Assembly: GCA_029706075.1 (NCBI GenBank)
Contig: JAINUG010000020.1
Location: 5,733,860 to 5,797,859 of the forward strand
DNA length: 64,000 nt
Direction of reading: 5' to 3'
Source: Aldrovandia affinis
Lineage: Eukaryota; Chordata; Actinopteri; Notacanthiformes; Halosauridae
A program made the position numbers and the translations under genes. The notes below the pieces were generated by a model. The model ran no database searches, was not told where the DNA came from, and saw only the letters and a program-made list of their open reading frames with translations. Below are positions 11,201 to 22,929 of the stretch, in pieces. Every line of letters starts with the position of its first letter. Positions within the stretch are counted from its first letter, which is position 1.

Positions 11201-13892
11201 ATTTTCAAGGATGCATTACTCTATGAATTTTCATTAACTAGATGAGACATTTCCAAATATTACTCAGTGTACATATAGGTTTAGCTTTCTGCTTTTTACT
11301 CTGTAGCCTACAACTGGTGGTATCTGCATTGCAGTTAACCTATGTGTTAAAACATGTGGACTATTAATTGCATCTGCCTTAGAAAACAGTCTTCCACCAT
11401 TGTGAAGAAGAGGGGTCTAAAGTAACCTATCATTATTAGAATTCTACCACTAACAAGATATTTTTGGTGTGGTTATGATGATGGTAAAAGACGGAAACCC
11501 AATTATTATTATTATTATTTATTTTTTTCTCTTCTTTTTCATGAAATTCCCCAATTATGATGACACGGACTGACTTTGCTTGTGCGCTCCAGTGGTTAGA
11601 CCCTAGGCTGGTAAACTACTTGAGATAGAACTCGCAAAAATGCATGAAAAAGTTTATAATACAGTACATTTAAAAACGGAGGCATCTAAAAACTGTTACA
11701 CATGAATCCGGCCAAAGAATTTTGAAATATTGTAGTGACAAGGCATATGGAATCAAGATTTAAGCAACAAATGAGTGTCACTTTAGGTTCAAATCCAGAG
11801 GAAAGGGTAGACAGATAAATGCATACATAACATAACTTATGCACAGCACAAAGTTATGTACAAGAACAAGGGTGGTATTCAGCAGCATAGAATTAATAAT
11901 AGTACAGATACAGTCAGTGTCAATATTTTTGTAACCGTGGCTTTAATAGAGCGAAGGATGACTACAACCCTTGTGTCATCCTGGTCCCTCCTGTCTGTAG
12001 TGGACTGAAATGCTAACCTCCCAGAAGTCAATATGCTAATTATCTACATACATACAACTTCACACTAAGAAACACAACTGCCTCGTTACGATTGGGATTA
12101 CACTGACCAACACATGATTGGCGATCTTAAGGGCAGCAGAGCAAATAGTATGGTGCATGAGTACTCAAGAGCTACTTAAAGGCCTCTTAAATCTCCAACA
12201 AATTCCCCCATTTTCCAATTAAACATGCCTTAGTTCATTTGTGTTGGACAGAACTCCTTAAGTAATCAGTGTGACTGGTGTAAAATCACAGTATTTACAG
12301 CTAAATTTGGACACAGCAATGCGGTAAGGATATTCACTGAATACGGTTTTCTTCCGAGACACCAAAATGAAACACTCATACTATTATATATATGCTATAT
12401 ATTTAACATGTCAGTCAAAAAAAAATGAATGCACTTTTAAATATCATGTTGCAATCCTGTACTACACTGTAATGTACTTATAGCAAAATATGTTATCTGC
12501 ATTCACTTTAATTTAAGTTAAACAATAACAGAGTGGAAAATGAAGAGTGTTGCGGCATATTAATTTTCCATCATTGCAGGGAATAAATGGACAAAAGGTG
12601 ATTTTTATCATCAATCACTTTATTTCAATTAATTCCAGGGCCCAATTTTTAGATATGAATTTTTTTGTTAAAATAAAAGTAATTACACTATAGACTATAC
12701 TTCTTAATCCAATGTAGTGCCCCTGACACAGGAATAGTAAAGAGACGGGAAGTGACAGTGCTCCTCCATCAAGAGACTCTTTTTTGGCTAAAGATATACA
12801 TACACACACACCTTGGCAGCTGAGAAGAATTCGATTTTCATAATTGAAAGACTTAGATTTCATAATTTGAGAACTAAAAAAACCTGCTGCATTGCTTGTT
12901 TGAACCGCTACCTGAATGCCTCAAGGAACACTGAATTTCCACTCCCCCCCCCAACCCCTTTACTGCTCCTAATCTCCCTGGCTAAATCCTATTTAATACA
13001 ATTTCTACAGTTGAAGCAATGGCTGGAAAATATTATTTACAACGGTTGGGGTACTAAGCTAAAAAAAATAGTAATTTTTAGGTTTAAGGAATGTTCATAA
13101 AAATGTTGCACAAATTGAAGATATCCTACCCACCTTGACTTCAAATTTCCCAGGCAGAAAACCTGTCCCACATCTGTATACTGTAAAGCAGCGGCCGAAC
13201 GAGGAACTACTGCAATTGGTTACTGTAAGAGACAACTGTGGCCGGCGTCTTTCCCCCCACAAAAATAGGCTATTCTACTAAAGCTAACAGTACAGAGTTG
13301 TGCATTATGCGGCTTGTTCTTTCTCCTCTCCTTCGGGGATAAAAGATCCATTGTGTTTCTAAGCGTATGCTCCTTTTTAAATGCTGTCAGACAGCCAAAC
13401 AACATTGAGGCGATTGAACTTATCCAATTTCTGACAGAAATTGCTGCCAGCCATGGAAGGGCAATGTTTTGTCAATTGTTAGCTACATTGTGTTGAGCTC
13501 AAATTATATAACCTGAATGCAATAAGGTTAACACTCCAATTCCTATAAATAAATACTACAAACGGTGGTGGTGAAAATGCAATGCCTTTTATTAGGTTTA
13601 AAAGTTGTGGCGGCAGCATCTGCAAGGAGAGTGAAATTAATCATGCTTGTGTGTGATAGAGAATTGGGAGGTGCTCATCGCCCTTACCTGCTTCGAGTGC
13701 AGCGGCCTCCGAGCTGGCTGCAGACGCACACGCATTGCTGTAGTTCTGTCTGATTTCCCGGAAAAACGCGTTGGTCTCTTTCAAGTTCTTTTTCAGCAGT
13801 ATGGAGTGTTTATTGTAACTATTAAAGATCCTGGTCAATTCTCGCGCTAGCGGAGTCACTTTCTGGGGGTTACCCCCACCAACACCCTCCAT
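7853..13892 (-). CDS. dstyk: Dual serine/threonine and tyrosine protein kinase, 5' part (exons 1-2)
   Basis: DSTYK (also called RIPK5) is a large cytoplasmic kinase linked to FGF/ERK signalling and cell death. Only the first 202 codons are in the window: exon 1 at 13688-13892 and exon 2 at 7853-8253, on the minus strand. The kinase domain lies in later exons beyond the left edge. The splice is phase 1 and joins EAG to QLSCISFP, as in the human protein. Further matches to human DSTYK are LVLGQDC, LSLALPGQYELVH and LAELEVTLHH. The start chosen gives MEGVGGG, like the human MEGDG. An in-frame ATG six codons upstream (13910) is also possible. A Gly-rich stretch in exon 2 looks like a lineage insertion. 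No break is seen. Confidence 0.93.
8254..10026. other. dstyk intron 1 (part), no gene recognised
   Basis: AT-rich intron with long T-tracts near 8325-8336 and 8794-8815. No coding or RNA gene signal was found. Confidence 0.5.
10027..11181 (-). mobile_element. Tc1-like transposon, copy B (family 'TACACTACCGGTCA')
   Basis: Terminal inverted repeats of roughly 110 bases are visible: the left arm from 'tacactaccggtca' to 'taagcggtaaactgccag' is mirrored at the right end. Inside, on the minus strand, is the transposase N-terminal region that copy A lacks, including a start region near 10757. Most of the DDE domain has been deleted. It lies in dstyk intron 1. Confidence 0.9.
11182..13687. other. 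dstyk intron 1 (5' part), no gene recognised
   Basis: AT-rich sequence with ATT-type microsatellites (about 11500-11525) and a C-tract near 12944. Open frames here are short and lack splice context. Confidence 0.5.
13688..13892 (-). CDS. dstyk: dstyk exon 1 (coding part)
   Basis: It runs from ATG (13892) to a 'gtaagg' donor and is 205 bases long, ending in phase 1. It encodes a charged helix (LKKNLKETNAFFREIRQ) that corresponds to the RQNLRETQKFFRDIK region of human DSTYK. Confidence 0.9.
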
Positions 13893-14660
13893 GGCAAAGT
13901 AGTGAGCCAATTACAAAGACAAATTTAGATAGCGGGTGTTTTTCACTTGGTAAGACCTTGCGAAAAACCAAAGTGGGTGTGAAACGCCAATTTAGGGTCA
14001 GTGCTCAAGTTCGAACTTCCATGCAGAGGGAGTTTAAGTCAGGCTAGTTCGCCTGTGCCTATTTTCGAATATTTATACTTTTAGCTACTTGTTAATTAGC
14101 AAGCAAGCGACATCATTATATGCGCTCCACATATATATGTATATATTTTTAAAATGCAGCGGACTGTCTAGGTAGCTACAAAGCAAACCATCTAGAAACT
14201 AATTGCTTGACATCTTCAAAGCGCCTTGATGACATAACTGTGGACAAGATTTCTCGCACAGAACTGTCAAGTGTCCCAGGCTAAAAACTAGCTAGCTACG
14301 TTAAAGAAACGAATCCAAGGCCGTGATTTATTACCGCTCCCTGTCCTGGATACAATTCCATTCAGCGTCAGCGTGCTGGGTATCATTGCGAAGGAAAGCA
14401 GAAAAAAACGAAACGGCTTCACAGCCCATCTAAGCAGTAACAATCGGCGATGGAGCAAAATAGCGCTTTCACACTTCCCAACTGGGTAGCGATGTCGCTA
14501 GCTAGAATCCCAATCTTCCCAAGTGAGATGTAACTAGCTAATCAGCCAGAAAACTATAAAATCAAGCTGAGGAGGTATTCCGTATCTTAATGCAAATCAT
14601 ACAGACAGGCATATCGAATGCGGTAAAACATGCAAACTTGATTTTAATTCGCCAGATAAA
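13893..14660 (-). promoter_or_regulatory. Probable dstyk 5' UTR and promoter region
   Basis: Sequence directly upstream of the dstyk start codon. No TATA box or transcription start can be fixed by eye. The call rests on position only. Confidence 0.35.
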
Positions 14661-14704
14661 CTAGCTAGCTAGCTAGCTACAGAGCTAGCTAGCTAGCTAG
14701 CTAG
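14661..14704. repeat. (CTAG)n microsatellite
   Basis: Two runs of the self-complementary tetramer CTAG separated by 'ctacagag'. Similar CTAG/GCTA runs recur at about 47730-47745, 47869-47884, 54876-54901, 61052-61084, 61248-61260 and 63065-63080. Confidence 0.9.
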
Positions 14705-15829
14705 ATGTCCGAAATCCGAAACAGAAATCCAGACAGTCAACGATAGCTTCCTAGCTAGCTAACTAAGTGGCTATCGTCATAATATAGCCACAGTTAACTA
14801 AGTTGCAAGCTACCAAGCTTGAAAGTCTAAAATGTAAAGTTGTTCAGATGGGGTTCAATTTCTCAAATCAATATTTAAACCTTCAATCCGATCCTGACGA
14901 AAACTCCCCTCTGTGTTGGCTTCCCCACAGCAAGCACAGCGAATGGACATGCTAAGGCTAAGCACTTCCAGACATGAAAAAACAGTTTGGGAGGAGATAT
15001 TTGATAGGAGGCCTCAGCGCACCAAATGCTTTATGGGGGATGTAGTCTGCAATGAAGCATGAGCCAAAATGCTGGTGTGGCCGTTTTGAACTGATATAAA
15101 ATAATTATTTCCTGTGACTATGTCTTATTTTTCCTGCTCTTTCGAAAAATTATTGCCAAAAACACTTCATAAATCAAAATCACACTAAGCATGAAATGTA
15201 TATAATGAGTAAAATAATACATCATCGGGTGTGCTTCTGAAGAGTAGTCCAACTATTTCGACATATTGAAACATTCTGACTAGGACTATCGCTGACAGTT
15301 GAATAAATTCACAATGTTGGAAGATAATTATACTCAATATGTTTGGAAAGCATGTTCATCACACCTTTGCACTTCTTAGTTTCAACCAAGCAATGATCCA
15401 GTCAAGATCCAGCCATTTAAAACACGTTGGCACCACAAACTGTTCACTTACAGTACATGTACTGTGTACTTGGCCCTTTAGTACAATTTGGGAAGGGTTA
15501 CTATTTTATAAAAACTGGTGCATTAGTCACATATTCTGTTAGAATTTCAAACATTGTCTGTTGTTTAAATCATAATATTAAAGTAATTCGTTTGAAAACT
15601 TGCACACATGGGAAAAATAGCAATGAACAAGCTAACTATGCAGCAATGATATTTGTGTATCAAAATGCTTTGAAACGTATTATTCATTTTCTGTTGTAAA
15701 TGTTCATCTTTTCATCCATCGGTGTATTATTAAAGTAGTATCACATTATTTAAATGGACATATAATTTGTGTTTATATGTTTAGCTTTGTTGAAAAAAAA
15801 GTATCCTGTGATAAGTATCCTCCACTTTT
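14705..15829. other. dstyk-nuak2 intergenic stretch, nothing recognised
   Basis: No exon-like segment with matching splice sites and no repeat family was recognised here. Confidence 0.4.
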
Positions 15830-16055
15830 ATCTAGAGTGGTCTGGGGAATGGAAGGCCTGGTTATGTTCAACCACTAGTATTCGAACCAGCATTAAAACC
15901 ATTTACCACCAAATTTGCCCCTGTACAATCTCTGAACTCAACTCATGGGAACCGCGGTCTCACCTCTTCTCTGCCCTGTGGTGGAATGACCTTCCAAACT
16001 TGGTCAGGACCACAGAATCACTGGCCATCTTCCACTAGAGGCTGAAAACCCAACT
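15830..16055 (+). mobile_element. 3' coding end of a non-LTR retrotransposon (fragment)
   Basis: The plus strand encodes pieces such as WWNDLPNLVRTTESLAIF and RLKTQLFRHHF. These are the usual last residues of fish L2-like LINE reverse transcriptase proteins. The frame contains stops, so this is a dead 5'-truncated copy. Related 3' ends occur at 19900-20245 and 24950-25460. Confidence 0.6.
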
Positions 16056-16085
16056 CTTCAGACATCACTTTCAATGTACAGTATA

Positions 16086-17668
16086 TACAGTGAGCACCAT
16101 AATTCATTGGGCAGTGACACAGTTTTGGTTATTTTGGTTCTGTACCCTAGCACTTTGAGATTGAAAGGATACAGGAGGGTATTTTCATACATATCGGATG
16201 AACCGTTTAGACATTATAGAACCTTTTGTACATATCAAACCATTTTCAGGCACCATAACTCATTGGACAGTTTAACATAATGTAGAATAAAGTAATCATT
16301 TTTTATATTTGGTCACATATCCTTTGCATGCAATGACTGCTTGAAGTCTGCGACGCATAGACATCACCAGACGCTGGGTATCTTCCCTGGTGATGCTCTG
16401 CCAGGCCTGTACTGCAGCCATCTTCAGTTCCTGCTTGTTTCGGGGACTTTTTGCCTTCAGTCTTCCCTTCAGCATGTAAAATGCATGTTCAATTGGATTC
16501 AGATCCGGTGATTTACTCGGCCAGTCAAGGATTTTCCACTTTTTGGCCATCAAAAACCCCTTCGTTGCTCTAGCAGTATGTTTCAGGTCATTGTCTTGTT
16601 GCATGATGAAATGCCGTCGAATGAGTTTGGAGGCATTTGGTTTTATCTGAGCAGATAAAATATTTCTGTAGACTTACAAATTCATTGTTCTACTTCTGTC
16701 TGCAGTCACATCATCGATGAAGACAAGTGAGCCCGTTCCTTGATCCCATGGCACTTCTCAAAAAGAGTAGCGGTGTCCTGGACAAATTTCCAACCCAGAC
16801 AATATATATACAATTAATTCCCTCCCTCCTCACCTCTCCACTGTGTATCTGATGTGTGATGAGTTTGTACTGGCGCACTATGGCTGCCGTCGCGTTCACC
16901 CAGGTGGGTGCTGCACATTGGTGGTGGTTGAGGTGAGTTGCTCCTATCATTGTAAAGTGCTTTGGGTTCCTTGAAAAGCGCTATATAAATCCAATGTTCA
17001 ATTCAATTCAATTCATGTTGTCACACCCCAACAATAATCTCCAAAGGCAATTGCAAAGTCTAGAATCAAGACTAGACATAAACAGCTCTCTTCTGCATTC
17101 ACTAACGACACAAATGAATACACCTGCCTAACGAAACACATCTGTGAAACTAATTCAAAAAAAGTACTTGTAGTACCTTAAAATGGGGGGACCATGTACA
17201 AAATGTGCTGTCGTTTCTAAACGGTTCATCCGATATGGATGAAAATACCTTCAAATTAAAGCTGACAGTCTGCACTTCAACCTATCGGATATGGCTATCA
17301 GAAGGCGAATGGTACATTAGGAGAATGGTACACAAAAACATCTAAGGGTTTGGCTATCCCAATGATCACTGTTGGCTCAATAAACAAGAAGTGGAAGCTG
17401 CATCATACCACCCAGACCCTGCCTAGAAAGTGCTGTCCTTCCAATCTCAGTGACCAAACAAGAAGGAGACTTGTGAGGGAAGCCACTGTGAGGCCAACAA
17501 TTACTCTAAAAGAGCTACAGAGTTCAGTGGCTGAGAATGGAGTAATAGTGCACTAGTCAACAATATCAAGAGCACCGCATTGTATCCTTTCAAACTCAAA
17601 GTGTTAGAGTACAGAACCAAAATAACAAAAAATTTGTCACTGTCCAGTGAATTATGGTGCTCACTGTA
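16086..17668. mobile_element. Composite Tc1-like element with scrambled interior
   Basis: The outer ends are inverted copies of 'tacagtgagcaccataattca' type sequence. A second related end-like motif ('caccataactcattggacag') lies inside the left end near 16250. A minus-strand DDE fragment (16296-16604: QQDNDLKHT, PIEHAFYML) sits near the left end. A helix-turn-helix fragment on the plus strand (17350-17556) reads outward into the right end. These orientations cannot come from one intact transposase, so several insertions or an inversion are implied. Confidence 0.7.
16725..17020 (+). repeat. Retroposon tail with 'gcgctatataaat' end
   Basis: The sequence 'tggtggttgaggtgag' followed by 'gtaaagtgctttgggttccttgaaaagcgctatataaat' type sequence is a common 3' end of dispersed fish retroposons. 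It ends in repeated 'attca' units and lies inside the composite Tc1 region. Confidence 0.5.
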
Positions 17669-17692
17669 TATATATATATATATATATATATA
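17667..17692. repeat. (TA)n microsatellite at transposon border
   Basis: A TA run directly at the right end of the composite Tc1 element, whose target site is TA. Confidence 0.85.
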
Positions 17693-18169
17693 ATTATTTT
17701 TTAACAAAAATTTTCTCCCTAATTTTAGCTGCGGTTAACATGATCAGCGTCATGTGTGTAATTGGCAGAGAACAAATTCAGTGGTGAACAGACCACAGTG
17801 TAGGTGGGTTCTGAGGTTGCTCTATGTCAGTTCATTTAAGAATGGGGCTGATTTGTGCTTTGATCTGTGCTGTACAGTCCTGTTCAGCGTTGATGCCCTA
17901 AAACCAATTATACTTCTTAGCAGACTCCTAAGTTCATAAGAGAAAGTTCACTGCTTTCTGATAAGCAAATGTACCATTCCTCCATTTTTTTTCACCTTGT
18001 TCTTGTTGCACCCGTGCAAGCTAGTGGAAGAAAAACATGAAACTTCATATGCAGGGAACTAGTGCATATATGTTGAGTTGTAAATCATTTTCTTGCATTA
18101 GTGTCCAGATAGGATCACATTCTACAATCTCTGAAATGACTTAGCTAGGATTGTTTGTAAAATTATTAT

Positions 18170-18312
18170 ATTTGTTTACGGCATATGCAAACACAGCCCT
18201 GAGCACTGATCTGATTGGCTGGGCTCTCTGCCAATGAAAGAGTTTTCTGATGGGTCTGCCATATTGGAACAGTCAAACTGCTCTGACAAAGCAGAAATTT
18301 CTATAAAAGGCA
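18170..18312 (+). promoter_or_regulatory. Promoter-like cluster without an assigned gene
   Basis: Within 140 bases there is an octamer-like 'atatgcaaac', two CCAAT-type motifs ('gattggc' near 18213 and 'ccaatga' near 18230) and a TATA-type 'tataaaag' near 18302. No open reading frame follows. It could drive a non-coding transcript, be a retroelement promoter, or be chance. Confidence 0.3.
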
Positions 18313-18401
18313 GGATGGATGTATTCTATTTAGTTCATACTTAGGGATAAGTGTTTTAAATGCATTATGCGTACATGCTAACAACAAGTGTAAATGTATT
18401 T

Positions 18402-18714
18402 GTTAGGGATATTAGATAACATTTAGGGGTTCCATTAAAAATAGTTAAATAAAATAAAGTATTAATAAAGATTCGACCTCCATTGATGGAAAAAAAAGTT
18501 AAATGGCTAAAGGTATTCCTGTCCAGTGGGGAAAATAATCTGAAACATCTCATGATAGTACGCCGCCTTGTTTCAAGAGACTGTGGCTGAGGAGGGTTGA
18601 AACTGTAGCCTGGTTTATATCATAATTTTCAAACTTGGAATATGGAACTAATGTTATATTATGGATGTCTGGGAATAAAAATGTTTCCTTTGTATCAACG
18701 TAAGTTATGTTTCA
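18402..18714 (+). repeat. Direct duplication, copy 1
   Basis: It begins 'gttagggatattagataac' and ends 'tatcaacgtaagttatgtt'. The same block recurs at 18954-19218. This copy has an extra stretch of about 45 bases near 18447-18495 ('taaagtattaataaagattc...') that copy 2 lacks. Confidence 0.85.
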
Positions 18715-18953
18715 TAAAAACAAATGTAGATTGTATTGTATACTCTGCAGGATGTCTCAATTCATTTCTAACCTCTAAACCACAGATCCAAGTCTAGTTG
18801 CATACTGCACTCTGGTGGTCATATTGGGGTACTACGGAAGATATTGAGAGTCACTATCATTCAGACAGGAAAATGGACAAATGCCAGACAATTAAAAGAA
18901 ATTGTCCCTAACGTTACAATTTTGTTTCATTTCAGCACTGCAGAGATGTTAGG

Positions 18954-19218
18954 GATGTATTTGTTAAGGATATTAGATAACATTTAGGGGTTCCATTAAA
19001 AATAGTTAAATGGCTAAAGGTATTCCTGTCCAGTGGGGAAAATAATCTGAAACATCTCATGATAGCACGCCGCCCTGTTTCAAGAGACTGTGGCTGAGGA
19101 GGGTTGAATCTGTAGCCTGGTTTATATAATAATTTTCAAATTTGGAATATGGAACTAATGTTATATTATGGATGTCTGGGAATAATTTGTTTTCCTTTGT
19201 ATCAACGTAAGTTATGTT
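18954..19218 (+). repeat. Direct duplication, copy 2
   Basis: It is nearly identical to 18402-18714 apart from scattered substitutions and the missing 45-base stretch. The two copies are in the same orientation, about 240 bases apart. Confidence 0.85.
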
Positions 19219-19299
19219 ATGTTTTTAACGTAAGTTAAGTTGTCCCTAACGTTACAATTTTGCAGAGATGAAACTCGCCTTAATTCTAACTCTCGAATT

Positions 19300-20245
19300 T
19301 TTAATTTTAGATGAGCTGACTTTAATAAAATGAGAGAGAATTTAAGTAATATAGATTGGGTAAAACTTCTAGATTGCAGAACTGTGAATGAAAAATTGAC
19401 TATATCTAAAAGGGTTATTGTAGATGTACAGTGTAAATTCATCCCCAAAGTAAGGAAAAACAGGACGATGTGGATGACTAAATCTTTACGGGAGATTTTG
19501 AGGCAAAAGAAGCGACTGTACAGAATATATAAAAAGGATAACTCAGACAGAAACAAGTTAGATTATTGTAATATGCGGGCTAAGGCTAAAAAGGAAATAA
19601 GATCAGCTAAAAGGCGGTTTGAAATTAAAATTTCCCAAGATGCAAAAAGTAATTTCAATATTGTAGTAGAAAAGGGAAAATTAAGGATGAGGTTAAGTAC
19701 ATTAAGAATAAGGAAGGAACTTTGGTTTATAATAATAAGGATATTGCTAACACACTAAACAGTTACTTTGTTGAGAGCTTTACTAGAGAAGAGGTCATAA
19801 ATATGCCTAAATGTATAGACAAGGTATAGAATGTTTTGGAGGACTTTGAGATAAGGGACGTTGAAGTACTACAAAAACTATCTCTCGTCTGGACTACTGC
19901 AATTCCTTACTGGCAGGCTTACCGGCTTGTGCCATCTTCCGCAAGAGACTAAAAACCCACCTCTTCAGACTCCACTACCACTGATTCTGTACATTAATAA
20001 CTGCCATTGTCACTGTTTACATGTTTAAAACTGTAATAAAAAGTTATTAAAAAACGACTAACTTTTCTTTCCCTCTGCTACAGGTATGGTTTGCAGCTGC
20101 CAACAATGATGTCTATTGCTGTATTACTGCACTGATCTCTTGCACTAACCATGATTAATCTTACCATGTATAAATGCACGTTTTGTAAGTCGCTCTGGAT
20201 AAGAGTGACTGACAAATGCCTAAAATGTAAATGTAAAATGTAAAT
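19300..20245 (+). mobile_element. Internally deleted non-LTR retrotransposon
   Basis: The first part (19330-19870) encodes, with a frameshift, a basic linker as found between endonuclease and reverse transcriptase in L2/CR1-like LINEs: WMTKSLREILRQKKRLYRIY, KKEIRSAKRRFE, then LNSYFVESFTREEV in another frame. It jumps directly to LDYCNSLLAG-like and [15 protein letters not shown] 3' sequence, so the RT core is deleted. The end is the familiar 'gctctggataagag' tail with 'aaatgtaaatgt' repeats. Confidence 0.7.
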
Positions 20246-22379
20246 GATCGACTGATAAACAGAGAGAGAAAATCATACCGAAGTCCCAAATGCAGTGTGT
20301 TGATCGCTGCTTACAAAAAATAAACATCTGCATTTGGGAAAAGTTCAGTGATTAAACAAATAGTAATGGGACAAATCTGTATTCTCTTCAAATTAGTAGG
20401 CAAAGTCAGTGAGAACTCAAATGTATGTTTGAGATTACTTGGAGAAAAACAGCACCAAATTCCCTGCTGTAGTCCATTTTATAAATTAAGCCTGAAACTG
20501 TTAGTCTTCAGGTAAAGTTCTTCACCAGCAAGGGCCAAATAATCTCTCAATGGAGAGCAATTAAGAAGCAATAAAGAAAAATACTTCTCATTCTTTTCTT
20601 TACTGTTCAGACTTTAAATGCTCTTTGTCTGGGTTAATATGTATTTTCCTCTTTCCAAATGTATTCGCTTAATTTGCCATTTGTATTTTAAATTTTAAAG
20701 AAATACAATAAATTACCAAAAGCTTCATTCAAACCAGGGTCAAAGCGTTTGGCTAGTTGAGAGCTTTCCTTGAATTGAGAACCCAGGAGGGAGTTTTTGC
20801 GATACCCAAGGTGACCACAGGAGGGCAATGTGAATGATTTGAGTCCTTATTGAATGGAACATCCAGTCCCCTTGAGTGAGATAGACCTACTACGTTGTTA
20901 GTATGAGATTTATGATGTCTAAATTATGCTCTCTGTTGAGATGATCCCAGTCTCATTCAAATGATTTAGTGATGATGCAGTGACACAATACTCAATTGTT
21001 TGTTTGCATAGAACAAACAATCTCAGGCACACCTCATAATCAGAATTCACAGATATTCACAATCTAATTAAGGAAACATTGAAACATCAATAATCACTTG
21101 TATTGTTTAGATAACAAAGGTCTGGGAAAATATTTATTGATATCTTGTAAAATTACATTTATGTTAAATCTACAATATTATTGTTTATAATAATACTGTA
21201 TATGTCTGGGAGACATAGGGGTGAGTTTTAGGGTGCTGTCCGGGGGACATTTTGACAGACAAGCAAATCTTTCTGGAAATGTCAATAAAATAGAGGTGAT
21301 CTGTGAGAGTAAACCATTTCTGGGAGATTTAATATGATATGTGAGAGTGTGGGAGATGAGGCTTTAAATTGAGAGACCCCAGGAACTTCCAGGAGACTTG
21401 GGCAGTCTGCAAGTATCTGTTTCCACCCATGGCATTTATCTACAAGGAAAGTGTTCAGTCTTTTGTTTGATATCAGGTTTAAATAGGACTTTCTGTAAAT
21501 AAACAACATTTTAGAATGTCAACATGGTATTTTATAAATGACCTGGTTTACAGATGGAGTGTGTGCATCCAAGTGACATCAGAAGAGTTGAGTCAAAATG
21601 ATACCACATTATAAAAAAACGAAACTATAAAAAAAAAGTATCAGACAGGGGTTTTTGAAGGGAATTTTCGAGTTTTGTTTCCTTGTAGATCCTTGTACAC
21701 AAACAGATATATTACATATACCTATGCCGTTGTACCTTGTACTCTGTACCTTGTACTTTTTATACCTCTGTTATAGTCTCAGTTAACATTTCTCCTTTGG
21801 GAACACTGTGACATAACGTTTAAACATTGGGCAATAACTAAGAGTAAACGATGCATGTAGTTGGTCTAGCTACCTCCAAAGGCTCCAAAAACTCCCAGCC
21901 AGGCTGTCAGATGGATTCAAAGATTTAACGAGTTATCAGGAACAAACATTCTGGAATCAAAATTATTTTATTGTCGTTTTTCACTGTGCAAGGCTGTCAG
22001 TGCATTCAACATTATTATATATATACTCCCAAGCATATTCAGTCAGTTTGTCCCTACAAAAAATAATACAATTATCTCATGCTAATTAAAGCCACGGATT
22101 AGTTTAAAAGCAATGATTTATTTCATAACTATGACTGTGGTAAGATTTGGAATACCATAATTTCATTAATCTGTCAAAACAGAAAAATCATTGTTAAAAC
22201 AAAAAACGAAATACAGTATCGAATGATTGGTTATTTCATAGTTTAAAAAAGCAACTACCTCCCAGGTGTAATGTTTCTTTGAAAAAAAGTAATTATTAAA
22301 GTATTATAATTATTAAATTATTAAAGTAATTTCGTAAATAAATAAAAATACACAGGTGATTCATTCTGCCCAATCCGTT
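20246..22379. other. Intergenic stretch upstream of nuak2, nothing recognised
   Basis: AT-rich sequence. Short open frames only, and no repeat family recognised. TMCC2, which lies between DSTYK and NUAK2 in human, was not found between the two genes here. Confidence 0.4.
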
Positions 22380-22689
22380 TCTGGGGAGAAAAACACCAAA
22401 GTCAAATACTAGCGCGCCAATTGGTTTTCAATTCCCAAGACAGCTCTGGCATCCCCATCAATCAGAAAAAAACACGCCCTCGGGAAGAAAACAGCAAATC
22501 AGTGTTGAGAGCAGAGCCGATATGCAAATAGAAGGCCGCCTTACCTGCTTGTTCTCTTCCTGATGCATTTTTCAATACGAGGTGAATAATGTGGCCGAAA
22601 GGAAAGAAAGCTACAGTTAATTTCTCCGGATAACTAGTTTTTTTTAATTTGTTGTTTTATTTCTGCGAACTATAGAAACGTATTTTATC
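22380..22689 (+). promoter_or_regulatory. Probable nuak2 promoter and 5' UTR
   Basis: Directly upstream of the nuak2 start codon. An octamer ATGCAAAT lies at 22522-22529. No TATA box is evident, and the transcription start cannot be placed. Confidence 0.35.
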
Positions 22690-22929
22690 ATGGAGCGCAC
22701 CGATTTCGAATGTAACAAACCGTCTATGGCTGTTTCGGACCACCTGGGAACTTTACCGAACGATAGGTCGCTTTCAGTCGGTGTCTCCGTACATGCTCCA
22801 CTGAAACGCCAGGCAGTGAAGAGACATCACCACAAACACAATCTCAAACACAGATATGAGTTTCTTGAAACTCTGGGTAAAGGAACTTATGGAAAAGTAA
22901 AGAAAGCTGTTGAAAGATCTGGCAGAATG
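22690..22929 (+). CDS. nuak2: nuak2 exon 1
   Basis: 80 codons from ATG to donor 'gtaagc', phase 0. It contains a His/Lys-rich stretch ([15 protein letters not shown]) and the glycine-rich ATP loop. Confidence 0.95.
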
